From Pseudopyrenochaeta lycopersici (lineage: Eukaryota; Ascomycota; Dothideomycetes; Pleosporales; Pseudopyrenochaetaceae): a stretch of DNA of 64,000 bases. Made by a program: the position numbers and the translations under genes. Positions 45,190 to 57,414 of this stretch are shown piece after piece (the first letter of the stretch is position 1; each line of letters opens with the position of its first letter). Location: assembly GCA_003313425.1 (NCBI GenBank), contig NHZP01000045.1:335557-399556 (forward strand). Reading direction: 5' to 3'. A model generated the notes under the pieces. That model had not been told where the DNA came from. It did no database searches and was given only the letters and a program-made list of their open reading frames with translations.

Positions 45190-46480
45190 TAAAGCGCTAA
45201 GAAGAAGTAAGTCTAGGAAAGAAAAGCAGAACTTATTATTATAGCCTTAGGCTTATAGGTATCTATAGAAAGCGAAAGAAAAACCCTAAAAAACGCCGAA
45301 ACTACCTAACCCTTGCCACTCGCGCTGCACCTAATCTCTTTCCTAGCCTTACCTGCGCTCTAAGCGCTACTAGCACCCCCTACTCGTTATTATTACTATT
45401 ATCCTTACTACTACTACTACCACCATTCTGAAGCTGAGCAACCTGCCTCTGACCCCCTCCTCTATTGCTACTCTCGCTGTCGCTGCTATCTAGGTTACTA
45501 TTAGCGTTATTCTGTAAAGATATTAGCTTGCGCTCTAGATGTAAGCGACCTATCCATATACTATGCGAGCCGCGTGGCCTATAAGCTGCTCTAGAGCAGC
45601 AGCGATCCTGCGTTGTTTAACTAGGATCAGCCCTAGGAATTAGGGCGAGGTAGTAGGTACTTAGGTAGCCACACCTATAGGTATGCTAGTATAGGCGGCG
45701 TGGCAGCGGCGGCTAGCGAGCTCTAGATTAAATTAGCGCTGGTAACGCGTAAGCTTGACGCTGGCCGTGATAACCGCGGTATTAGTTTAAGGGGTGGTAG
45801 CGGCAGTAACTGCCGTATTATATTAGTCACGGAGAACGTACAGGCAGTTTAAGCGAGTATTAAGCTCGCGGGGGACCTGTGTTTATTAACAACAACGCGC
45901 CTAGAGCGAGCTATAGGTTAAAGACTTACAGGAGTACAGGCACTATAATTACTACGGACACAGTAGTTACAGCGCTTATAGTCCAGGTTATCGCAGTTCT
46001 TTTTCTGCTTAGTAATATTTTGCGCGCAGCGCAGGTACGTTGCAACTGTCGCGTCTTGGTTAGCACGCTTATCAGCTGTGGCCCACACGAAGGGCCTAGC
46101 ACCGCGAAGGTGCGACTTCTTAATATACTTTAGATTTGGGTAATAGACTATAGTGTTGAGCGAGTTGTGTGCGTTGCGTATGCGATTTAATGGTGTTATT
46201 ATGATAGGGCAAAGGAGTAGCGCGATATCACAATAATACTAGAAAACTCTGCTATCACGAAGTAGGTCCGCACCTCGTTGCCAGGGAACAAAAGTCTTAA
46301 TTACCTTAACTTTGCTAGAGGCAGGAGCGCAAACACGGGGCGCTTATAACACATAACAACAAAGCGCATAGGACGCGTCTAGGACGCGCGATTAAAACAC
46401 ACATATAGACACTCTTTTCCTATTTTCCTGCATAGTTTTAGGTTTTTATTAAGGCTATTAATGCTGTTAGGACGCCAGCT
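45190..46480. other. Post-chromodomain segment of the chromovirus
   Basis: About 1.25 kb between the chromodomain and the polypurine tract, less RIP-mutated than pol and richer in CG. On the minus strand at about 45400-45510 a low-complexity acidic/Ser/Asn frame is readable (D-S-S-D-S-E-S-S-N, then S-S-S-S-K-D-N-S-N-N-N-E). No known domain is seen. Most likely a long 3' untranslated region. Confidence 0.35.
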
Positions 46481-46494
46481 AGAGGGGAAGGCTC

Positions 46495-46725
46495 TGTAAC
46501 AAAGTATCGTAAATCTAAATCTTGGTGTTGCAGCATAGTTGCGCTAGACCTCTTCTAGGGCTAGCGCGCACTGTAACGGACCTGCTTAAAACCTGCGCTG
46601 GCTGCGCGGAGCGGGGACGATAAGTATTATTCTCTCCTATAGCTGAGTGACAGCAATACAGAACCATCCCTTCACTATTATCTGTGGTGTGAAGCAAGTA
46701 CTATTGCCTGAAACCATACGTTACA
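46495..46725 (+). repeat. 3' LTR of the nested chromovirus
   Basis: 231 bp, TGTAACAAAG...CATACGTTACA. Most differences from the 5' LTR are transitions. Confidence 0.9.
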
Positions 46726-49700
46726 CAAATGTAGTAACTTTATTAAAAGATCCCTTAAGTTAAAGGGGAGAGATTAGGAAGGCCTTTAAGAGCTTATTAA
46801 GGAATACTAGAAAGATAAAGATAAAAGTACTAAAATAGGAATACGTGCGTACCTTAAGGATTATATTACTTAATTAGCGCTGTAGTTCCCTAGCTTACCT
46901 AGCTATTACGCTAACTTCTTTATTTATACAGAAGCCTGTATTAAGTTAGGAAATATATCTAAGAAAGAAAAAGGCTACCTATTCTACTAAGGTCTGCCTG
47001 CTAAGGATAGAGAAGACGTACTTATTAGGATACCTAACAGCCTAGAAGAACAGCGTTTAGAAACCTACTATATAGAAAGTATCTATAAGTTTATAAGGAA
47101 GATATACTAGTAAAAGGAGGAATTAAAGGAGGTAGCTACTGCAGAATAACAACTACTTAGTTAACATAACACTATCCTGCGTAAAACCTCCTCCTTAGCT
47201 TTAGAAGAGGTAAGAAAGGTAGTTAAAAAGAAGAAAGGGCCTTAACTACCTAAGGTTAATAACGAAGTAATAGATCTTATATAAGCCTTTAAAGACATTA
47301 GAATTAACGTTACTAAGTTAACTAAGGTTATAAACTAAAACAAGGCTATTACGAAAGCCCTCTAGTCTCCTGCAAATTACGCATACTTCCTTAATTATGT
47401 AGTATAATAACAAGCACTATCGCAACCACGCTAACAGATATATTATAATTAAAATAATAGAAGTTATATAACTAATATACCTCTAAACGTTAATTAGAGA
47501 TAAGGCTCTACGTAGGTATAAGGGCGAGAACAACGCCTTACATGTAATATGTGTAGCTCAGCAGCTTATCTAGTTCAAGATTATAATGCATACCGCGAGC
47601 TTATCTCGTTAGGCTAGGTATCTACTTTCTTTATAAAGGAAGATAACCGCAGGATCTATTATTTTAGACTATTATATAAAAAGCTTAGAGAAATTACTAG
47701 GTCTATTCTACTAAGCTTTTAGCTTAACTAGCTAAAAAAGAAGGTTACAAAATTCTTTAAAGTACCTAAGGATGTGCTAGACTAGCTAGCTTTAGTAGTA
47801 AGACTAGACATGTTTAGAGGAACAGACTTACGCGTAGGAGTAAGGAACCTAGGGCGAAGTTAATAATAAGAGAACCTAGCAGCTAACAGCGTTATAGAAA
47901 TCTTTAGCGCAGGAACTAAGATAGATATAGAAGATAAGTTTTACAACTTCTAGGAAAATCGCATACTTAACTAGTAATATTACAGCTTAGTTATAAGCCT
48001 TAATTACGTAGATAGTAATAATATTATTATAGGGGCGTTTCCTAAGGACCTCCTAGAAACTGTAGAAGTCTGTATAGCTAGTTAAAAAGTAATACTAAGT
48101 AAAGATAAAACTCTAGAATAAGTTTGCTAAGGCGAGGTATAAAAGCCTACGCAGCTATAAAAGATTTTAGCTAGATAACTACTAGGACACTAAAATAAAG
48201 AGCTAAGCTAATTTATAGAGAAAGGGCTAACTGCTTTAGCTACGCCTACTTTAAGATAAAGATATAAGGGTAATAAGATTATGCACGATATAGGACCTGC
48301 GGGCGTGCCTGTTACAACACTGCATAGAGGAGTAATAGTTACTGCCAAGCCGCTACCCTATCAGATACTAGATTACCTTAAGCTACCTATTAATTACGCG
48401 TATTAAGGTAAAGAAAAGAAGGTTTAATTCTAAGAGACTTATAATAAAGAATAAAGCCTAGAAATCTACTAACTATCTAGGATTATATTAGCTATCTTAA
48501 AGTAAGAAGTACAAGGATTAACTATAGGAGACTTACTTAGGTAGAATAATATTAAAGGCTAAGTTAGAAAGCTCCTTTAGGAAGAAGAAGGAACTAAGAA
48601 ACGTCTTATAGAAGTAAACTTAATAGTTTTAGTAAGCTAGCTAATTAAGAGCTACCCTAGGTGCGCTAAGCTTAACCTAGAAAGCCCTATAATTAGCTAG
48701 AACTATCTAAACCCTAATAAACGCGAGGAACCTAAACCCTAGGTTTTAAAATATAACGTAATCGCAACTGTATATAATACGCAGCAGTAACATATTATTA
48801 ATAGTAAATCTAACAACTAGATTAATAAGGATAAGGTTACAGCAAAGAGGGCAGCTACGCAGGAAAGGCTTAGAGGAATAAAACTAATATATTGCGACCT
48901 CCCTGTTTATTAGGTATTATTTAACAGGAACACAGTTAAATACCTTATTAACACTAGTTCGCAAATAAACCTCTTAAGATTAAGTGTAGTATAAGCCTTA
49001 AGCATTATCTACAAGGCTATAAAGCAACGTCCTAGATAGATAAATAGAATTATAAGTATAATAGGAGATACTAACGCCTTTATTAGTACAGCTTAGAACG
49101 TCCTAGTTAAAGTAGGGGAGGTCGTTATAAGGACGTACTTCTAAATAATAGCTAATCTAATAAGGTTAGCTATCTTTAGTAATCCCTAGTATTCTATAGT
49201 AAGGTTAGCTATCTAGTATAACGTGTATAGTTAGGTCACGTGTTAAATAATCTCTAAGGATAGAATAAGGAACGCAGTCTTCCTAGCATTAGATCTAACG
49301 CCCTTTTACCTAAGTATAGTTGTAGTAGATTCTAATAACTTAGAAAACTAGATGCGAGCGCATAGATAGGGGAAGTACGTTCCTATACTAATATTAACAC
49401 CCTAGAAAATAAGGATATTAGTAACATTACTTAAGCTAAGTATTACTAGGAAGTCTATCTTATTAATAATAAGTTAGATTTTAGAGACTTTTTATACTTA
49501 TTTACTATATAAGACAGAAGCAAGTTATAAGCACAAAAGGACTATACTGCGTTATAACTTATCTTATTAAACGCGATAGCTAGTCTAGAAGTAAGCCTTA
49601 AAAGTATTATATGTAAACTAAACTACTAAACTTAGAGCTAGCAAAGATAGTAGTTATAAGTTAATATAATATATAAGAAGGTAGCAGATAAAGTAAGGCT

Positions 49701-52700
49701 AATTAATAAGCCGCGCCCCCTAGAACTAATAAAATTTAGAAGAGAAGACTAGCTAGAAATCGCAGTTAAGAACTAGTTGCTTTGCTTAAGCCTAAAGGGA
49801 CCTAGCCTAGGACCTTCTAATTATCTCTTTAAATAATAATACGCAGATTTTCTATAAGGGTCTCGCCTTACTTCTAAATAAATAAATTAACTAAAGCTTA
49901 GATCCCTGCTGGCCTAAGAAAAGTAGTTAATACTAGATATATTAATAAATTATAAAGTAGTAATAGCCTTTACCTTTACTAAATTAGGAAGGATTAGTAA
50001 AGACGTGTGCCTACTATATAAGATAAGGATAATACCTTATAAAGTATAGTAGGTTAAGTCTTTTCCTATACTAAGAGAGATTAAGGAAGAAGTAATAGTA
50101 ATGTTTTAAGAAAGAATTAACTAAACAACCCTTAAATAGTGTAATAGTTAGTATAGGAACCTGTAGTTCCTAGTTACTAAGAAAGATAAGAAGTACTAGC
50201 TTATTAATAACGTAGTTTATATAAATAAGGTTTTAATACAGGATATAAATCTCCTACTAATAGCTAACAAACTTTTAGAATAATTTACTAGATATAAGAT
50301 CCTCTCTCTTATAGATCTATTTTTAGGATATAATTAGATTATACTTTACTCTAATAGTAAAGATATAACTATATTCTAAATACTAATTAGGTTATTAAGA
50401 TTATATATAATAGTTTAGGGAGCTATAAACTTAGTTAGCGCTTTTTAGTAGATAATAATAAAAATCATAATTAGATATTAGCCTTATACTACGCTATTCC
50501 TAGATAATATTACGTATAGTAGCTTAAAATTAACGTATAATAATAAAGAAGTATTACTAGGAGTTTAAAGATACGTACTAGAATATATCTAATAGCTAGA
50601 TAAAGTACTTACTAATATTAAAAGAGCTAAGGCTATAGTCTTAAGAATAAAGTGTTACTAGGGAATAGACAGGCTAAGTATTATTAGATATAAAGTAGGT
50701 ACTAAAGGAAGGCACCTAGATTACTAGAAAGTAGCTAAGATTTAAGAATAGCCTAAATATAGGAACGTAAAGGAAGTGCAGATATTCCTTAGAATATATA
50801 TGTATTATTATATCTAGGTACTAAGTTTTACTATTTAAGTAAAACTATTATTTACCTTCTTATATAATAAAATAAAATAGGTATAGGAATTACTATAATA
50901 AGAAGTAATGCAGGATCTAAAAGATAAAATTACTAATACTTCTATATTAGCTAGCCTAGATTATAAATATAGATAGAGATTCTACCTTAGGGTTAATAGA
51001 AGTAAAGAAGGTGTAAGAGCTGTACTTAAATAAGAAGGTAAAGATAGGAAGTATTACCTTTATTAGTTTAAAAGTATAATATAGTTACAAGCTAAAAGTT
51101 AGTAGTATTTAACTAAGCTTAAATATAGGGTAGTACTTTAAGTACCAAAGAAATCTAGAACTTAGCTATATAGGTAGAACTTTATAATTAAGGTAGACGC
51201 GTAGACGTTAATTACGTAGTTAAACTAATTATTAGCTAAGACGCTAAGATCTATTATAAATAGATAGATAGCCGCAATTCTTATATAGGAATTTAATATT
51301 AAGCACGTGCCTAGTAAAAAGTACGTAGTAGCTAACGTATTATTATAGTACTTAAAACCTAATAGATAGGAACTACTAGATTAGATAGAGGATAATTTAG
51401 AGGAATACGTTAAATACCTAATTAGCACAATAGATAAGGCGCTACCTATTTAAGGACAGGCCTTAAAGAATAAATACTTAAATACTTTAGAAGAAATTAC
51501 CTAATTCCTCTTATTACTAAAACTTCTACTTAATCTTATAAGAAAGGAACTTTAAGCATAGAAAAAGAAAGCTATAAACTTCTTTATTAGAGATAGCTAT
51601 CTATTTAGAAAAATATTATAAAATATTATAGTCTATAAAGTAGTTAATAACCCTAACTTATAAGTAGTAGCTATAAGTAACATCTATAAAGTTATTAGAT
51701 ATTAAGGCGTTACAGGCGTATATAGTATAATAGTATAAAGGTATTAGTAGAAAAGCATATACAGCGATGTTAAGCTTTAAATATTAGCCTGTAAAGAATA
51801 CTAACTAAGATCTTCTAAGCGCATAGTAGGTATACTTACTAATACCTATAGTTACGCGCTATAGGAAATAATTATAATTAATATAGTATATATGCTAGAG
51901 TAAAATAGAAAGAGATTTCTAGTCCTTGCTAGGGAATACCTATCTAGATAGGTTAAAGGTCGCGTAATCCCTAATAATAAGTCCTTAACTATTACAAAGT
52001 TTATCTATAAAGAAATTATATGCAGATAGAGTATAATAAGGAAATTAGTAGTAGATAGAGGACCTAATTTTGCTAAAGTTATTATAGCCCTCGCTAAGAT
52101 ATATAAGATTAGGCGCGTCTAATTATTAGCTTATAACCCTTAAGTAATAGGTAAAATTAAAGGCAGTTATAAACTAATTATAAATACGCTTATTAAGTTA
52201 CTAGGATTATAAGTTATAAATCTCCTAGCTGTGTTATTAGCGGATAGGATATTAATCTAGGAATAAACTAGGTATTTAGCCTTCTAACTTATTACTAGAT
52301 AAAACCTAGTCCTGCTAATTAAGCTGGCCTTACTAACCTAGTAGACACTTCCCTTCTGCTGAATTTATAATAAAGAATATCTTCTTATAGTACAAGTAAT
52401 ATAGATTAACCTTAGAGACTAGCTTATTAAAGAGGTAGTTATAAAAACTAAGCAAATGCGTGCAGTAAAAAAGAAATACTAGGACAATTATAAAGAAATT
52501 AAATAATAAGAGATAAAGGATAGAGACTTAGTCCTGCTATAGGATTTAATACGTAAGATTAACATATCTAGGTTAAGAAAACTAACTATAAGATAGTTAG
52601 GTCTATATTAAATCTTAGAAGTATTTAAGAATTAAGGTACCTATAGACTTAAAGACCTTAATAAACTAAGGTTCGCTTACACTACGCTAGGTTATTATTT

Positions 52701-53741
52701 AAAGCTATTTATCTAGAGAGACTTATTAAATATAGCTACTAAAGACTAAGGAAGAATAAAATTATAAGAACTATTATTATAGGAAGAGGTACACCTCTTT
52801 TAAGAGCTACTAGCTTAGTTTAACTAGTCTTAAGATAAACTAGGCAATAACAAGCCTAAAGTAGAGGGAGGTTACCTATAAAACCTTAAATCTAGAAACT
52901 TAGTTAATTAAGACCTAGTTATAATATTAGATATAGTAACCTACCTAAACTATATATTAGTCTAAGTTATACTAAGGAGGTTAATAATAATAAAGAAAGA
53001 GGCGTATTCTAAAGAATTTATAGATTCTAAATCTAATATAACGTCTAAAGATAAACTATTATAAGCTAATAGATAGCTAAAAGTCTTTAAGTAAGGGAGG
53101 GAGAGGTAATATAAGTAAGTAAAATTACCTTATATATTTATAATATAATAGGAAATAAACAGGTAGTAAGCTGTTATAGATATAAATTTTAGATACCTAG
53201 CGTAGGTGTTAGCTAATTAGAATCTACTCTAGGTGCAACTAGCGTAACCTAGGAAACCCTGTAATTAGCTAACGCGCTAACTTTACTTTTACGCCTACTA
53301 ATAATAAAATAAACAGTTAAAAAGTAATAAAAATTACCTGTCGTAATTAGTATAGGTAAAGGTAAGGTTAAGAAATAATATATAGTAACAAAAGGATAAA
53401 AACCCCGCCTGCGAAGCTTATTACTTCCCTTTTTTAATAATTAACTTCTTACTAGCAGCTAACTATTAACTCTTACTAGACGCTGCTATATTTTATAAAC
53501 TTGTTTAACTAAGCAAACAATTATAAGCGGTTCTAGGAGAGACCTACTAGGCACTCTACCTTAACAATCTATTATACTAAAACTCCTACTACTGCCTTAG
53601 ACTCTAGGCTTATTAGATAAGTTAGTAACTTACTTAAATATATCTAACTAGCCTTAATTAACGCAGCAAATTACGCGTGTGCCTAATCGTAGTATTAATT
53701 TCTAGAATTACAGATAATACGTTATACTTTAGAAGGGCAGG

Positions 53742-56700
53742 ACCACGTTTAAAGACTTCTACGAGGAACTAGTTATGCAACTATCGCACGTTCAGAAACA
53801 TATAGTAACTAAGTAGATAATCTCTTACAGCTTATACGTTAACAAACTCCTTAACCTAGTTAGTGCGGCTGCTTAGGCATTTAAGAATAACGCGGCCCTC
53901 ATAGCTAAATTCAGAGGTGTGCACTAGTTTAACGCCCAGTTTCCTATAGTTAAAGATGTTAAGGACTATTAAGCTAAGCAAGGCAACGAGTTATAATTAG
54001 CTATAAGCTACCTTAAGAGCTTACATAAGCCTCTTTTTAATTAGGTTATTAGTGTATACATAAGTTTAGTTATATACAGCTATTCAGGCGTTACTAACCT
54101 TATATTCCTCCTACGACGAATTAAGATTACAGACCTCGCGCTGTACTTTAACATGGAACTTATCCTACAACTCTAAGATCTAAAAAGGCGTTAAGATAAG
54201 TTTATAAATATAACTAATATTAGTAACACAAAAGTAACCTTATAAATAATTCCTGCCTATATAACTTAATTATAGGATAATAAGAACTTAAGGGCGTTAG
54301 CTACTAAGAACGGGGTTTAAAAAGGTAACACGGACGTTTATACTTATATACGCGAGAATAATAATAAGCACCTATTCTAGAAAGGAGTACTAAAATAGTT
54401 TAGAAAGCTTAAATACTTAAGTAAGGCGCGCACTAATATAGTTATAAAGGACGACTAATAGCTTATTAAATAAGGACTCTAGATACATACGTACAGGCTT
54501 ATTATCCCTTAGATTCGCGCTATTAAAGTCGCGAGATTAAGCAGGTAATTAAGTTAGCCCTCTTATTAAGGCAGTCTAGGAGTATAGTTACCTATTAAGT
54601 ATTAGTAACTCTAAAGTAGGTCGCGATCTGTAGGGAGCTATTAATATTTACAGTACGCATCTATTAATAAGATTATTTAATCCCTTTAACTTACTTCTTG
54701 TCTAGAGGTAGAACTAATCTAATTAAATAATATTAGGGTAACCTTAAGAAAAGATGTCGCATATCTAGGTAACTAATCACGATTAATACTGTTAGCCCTA
54801 GAACTAATTAGCTTAAGGCAAACTTACGCAGCTACTTAATTTAGAGACAGCTAAGTAGGGACGCTTAAAGCGCTTAACGTAAACCTAGATATCCTAGAAA
54901 GTATTAAAGGATAAGAAGATTCTATTATTTTAGCTTTTACCTCGCATACTTCTTATAGGTATAAGAATAAGGAATCTATTATAGCTAAGATACTTTCGTA
55001 AATAAAGCTATATAGGAAGGTTAAGATCTAGAAGTAGTTTAAGCTCCTAGAGGAATAGTACTGTAAGACTATTAACTACAGTTAACTATTAGATAAGTAA
55101 AGTAACTACGTACCTAATCCTAATTATGTCTATTACTTTTACTCTACCTATATTATATCTTACGTAGAGGTGTTCTATTACAGCATAAACTACTATTAGA
55201 TCTAGGAAGTCTTACTTATCTTGTACCTCTGTAAAGATAAGATTAGAGAATATTAAGCTAACCTAGTTATATAAGTCCTTTTTATAAAGTCGCACTAAGG
55301 TAGCCGCACCTATAAGGATCTTAAGAGCTACTAATATAGGCCTGTTTAGACTACACCTAATATTAACTAGGAAGTATTTATAAAGATAATAAAGCTTTAA
55401 CCTTTAATTAATAAATTTAAATAAATAGGGAGTATTATCTGCGACGTCTTTAGCTAGATCTAGAAAGACAAGGAACTAGTTAAAATTATTAATAAAAGCT
55501 TTAAGATATATAACTACTATACTTACTAGATTAGTAGTAAAGATAACCTTAGTTAAGGACGTACGATGTATTACTTATTACCGTAGCAGCTAGTCCGCGG
55601 AGATCTTAAATATTACCTAATCTATGCGGCTATTCGAAGGGAGCCTTACCTTATCTCGTACCTATACTACGCTAAATATGCAAAACTAGGTAATAAGACT
55701 TACTTCCGCTACGTTAATCTTAACATTACTTAGGCAGTTTACTCTAGACGTAGGGTAGACATAATTTAAGGTAGTATCTCTTTTAATAATAAGGATAAAC
55801 ACAACTATACTAAGATATTACTAGGCTTTTATAATATTATTAATAGTTACTAAGAATAGCGCGAGAACTTAGGTTAAGATAATAGTATAGGGCTAATTAA
55901 ATTATAGAGTGATGCTACACACTTCCTATAGGAACTAAGAGAGAAGTAGCCTAACGTATAATAGACGAAGCAGCTATGTAAATAAGGTAAGGTAAGGATT
56001 TTAGATCTACGCCTGCCTTATAGCTTAACTAGACTATCTACTATTAAATAATAAACTATACTACCTTAGTACGTAAAAGTTAATAATAATATAGAAACTA
56101 TAGAGGTTCCTAAGATAGGCAGCTACTAATTAATTATAACTGCTTATTAGCACCTTACTAAGGCCCTATACACGCCCTCTAGTTACCTAAATAAATACAG
56201 AGGTATTAAATAGCCTTTCTTAGGAGCTACGTAACCTATTTATAGTTATCCTATCTCACGAGCTGTAGGTAGCCTTATTAGGTAGGACGACCCTATTATT
56301 CAAGACGCTATGCACGATATCTTTAACCTAGACATAAGTACCTACAAAGATATTATAGCAGAAATATAAGCTAGCTAAAAAGGGACTATAAAGATAGTAA
56401 AACGTTACTAGGAGATTATTAAGATGTATAAAGAGGCTGCGTATTAATCAGATAGTAATATTCCTTCTTAGTCCTACTTCTTTAATAAAGGAAAGCACCT
56501 AGCTTAGATAAGTAAATAGTATGTTTATAATAGAGAGGTTAATAAGGATACAGCCTTATCGCAACTCCTTAACGAATTAAGCCAGGAGGAACAAGCTTAG
56601 CCTAATGCGCTTAACTAACAAATAGTGTCTCTAAGCGCTCGTCGCCCTTATAGTAGAACCTTATTAGCAGGTTTACTATTAAGCCTGTTAAGTTCGCTAG

Positions 56701-56807
56701 TAAGTATGTCGCCGCTAACTCCTCGCCCTACTAGGCTTCCTGTTACCCACGACAAGCTTTATAAGGACCTACTGCTAACAACTAGGCCTGCTAGGAAGTT
56801 AACTTAG
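53742..56807 (+). pseudogene. Unrecognised extra ORF between pol and 3' LTR
   Basis: A single reading frame of about 1020 codons can be followed from about 53742 to 56807 (last open stretch 56625-56807). The stops I could read are TAG or TAA, the RIP products of CAG/CAA. It starts near R-T-T-F-K-D-F-Y-E-E-L and later has T-Y-F-R-Y-V-N-L-N-I, D-D-P-I-I-Q-D-A-M-H-D-I-F-N and S-Q-L-L-N-E-L-S-Q-E-E-Q-A. I recognise no family. It lies in the sense orientation inside the LTRs. It may be an additional element-encoded protein or a captured host gene; an envelope-like role has no support, since I see no clear membrane segments in the damaged sequence. Confidence 0.5.
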
Positions 56808-57082
56808 TAGCTAAGAAGGAGCGAAGGAAGTAAGGGGACTTAACGCAGCCAGCAGATTTAGAGCTAAAAGGTTAAGCAAATCTAAGAGATAGAGGATAAG
56901 GAGTAAAAGATATAAGGACATAAGGTGTAGGTTAGGAGATAGTCTAAGATCTCTTTCCTTTGTAGTTATTTATATTCTATCTTAGGTTAAGTTAACCTTT
57001 TTCTTTTATTATTTCCTTTTATTTTACCTCTTATAATAGGATGCTAAGCTTTATAGGGTAAAGCTCTTAAGTAGGGGAGGTA

Positions 57083-57410
57083 TATACTAATACACTTAGT
57101 AACGTAGTTACTAAGGGCATCTTAGCTAGGGTTAGGTAGGCTTAGCCGGGAAATCCGGGTATAAAGGTAGATAGATAGGACCTCCTTAGGAGGCATCGAA
57201 TCCACCTAGTATCACCTACGCTGTACTGTTAAGTCCTGCTTCAACAGAGTCTCAATCATTCAATTCACCGTTGCCTATCCACCCTTGTCTACCTCGTTAC
57301 CCGTCCCCGCACCTCACCATCTCAACCAACACGAGATGCTCAGTTGCTTCCACTGCGCGCAAGGCTACCAATAAAAGGGAGAAGTTGGCTGAGGCCTCTG
57401 TTCCTGCACA
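57083..57410 (+). repeat. 3' LTR of the large Gypsy element
   Basis: Same length as the 5' LTR. The first 17 bases differ from it only by G-to-A and C-to-T. RIP-type changes are concentrated in the first 110 bp, next to the internal region; the outer part is nearly unchanged. Confidence 0.9.
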
Positions 57411-57414
57411 GTAT

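Larger units (their letters stand above)
40131..46725 (+). mobile_element. Nested chromodomain Ty3/Gypsy element (chromovirus), RIP-inactivated
   Basis: Complete 6595-bp element flanked by CAAAT (40126-40130 and 46726-46730). It has 231-bp LTRs starting TGTAACG and ending in CGTTACA, or its RIP product. Gag starts at ATG 40393 and has a zinc knuckle at 41377-41418 (C-F-N-C...Y-Y-A-N-K-C, the first Tyr replacing His). RT lies about 42140-42650: F-I-P-K-K-D, T-L-D-L-Y-N-A-Y-Y, and Y-L-N-N in place of Y-L-D-D. RNase H is about 42900-43330. Integrase is about 43900-44500 (I-L-D-R-G-P-V-F). A chromodomain follows (about 44985-45130: K-K-I-L-G-K, L-R-W-K-G-Y). About 1.25 kb separates it from the polypurine tract AGAGGGGAAGG and the 3' LTR. 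Chromodomains of this family direct integration to heterochromatin. Confidence 0.92.
39016..57410 (+). mobile_element. Large Ty3/Gypsy LTR retrotransposon with extra ORF, RIP-inactivated
   Basis: This element is bounded by 328-bp LTRs (39016-39343 and 57083-57410) and by GTAT on each side. A polypurine tract AAGTAGGGGAGG precedes the 3' LTR. Without the nested element it would be about 11.8 kb. Gag starts at ATG 39746 and is split at 40130 by the nested chromodomain Gypsy. It resumes at 46731 and includes a zinc knuckle near 47545 whose His and last Cys are now Tyr. A protease-like region (near 48900), RT (about 50090-50660), RNase H (about 50900-51330) and integrase (about 51400-52300, with V-V-D-R-G-P-N-F) follow in order, full of TAG/TAA. 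A further open region (53742-56807) lies between pol and the 3' LTR. Confidence 0.85.
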
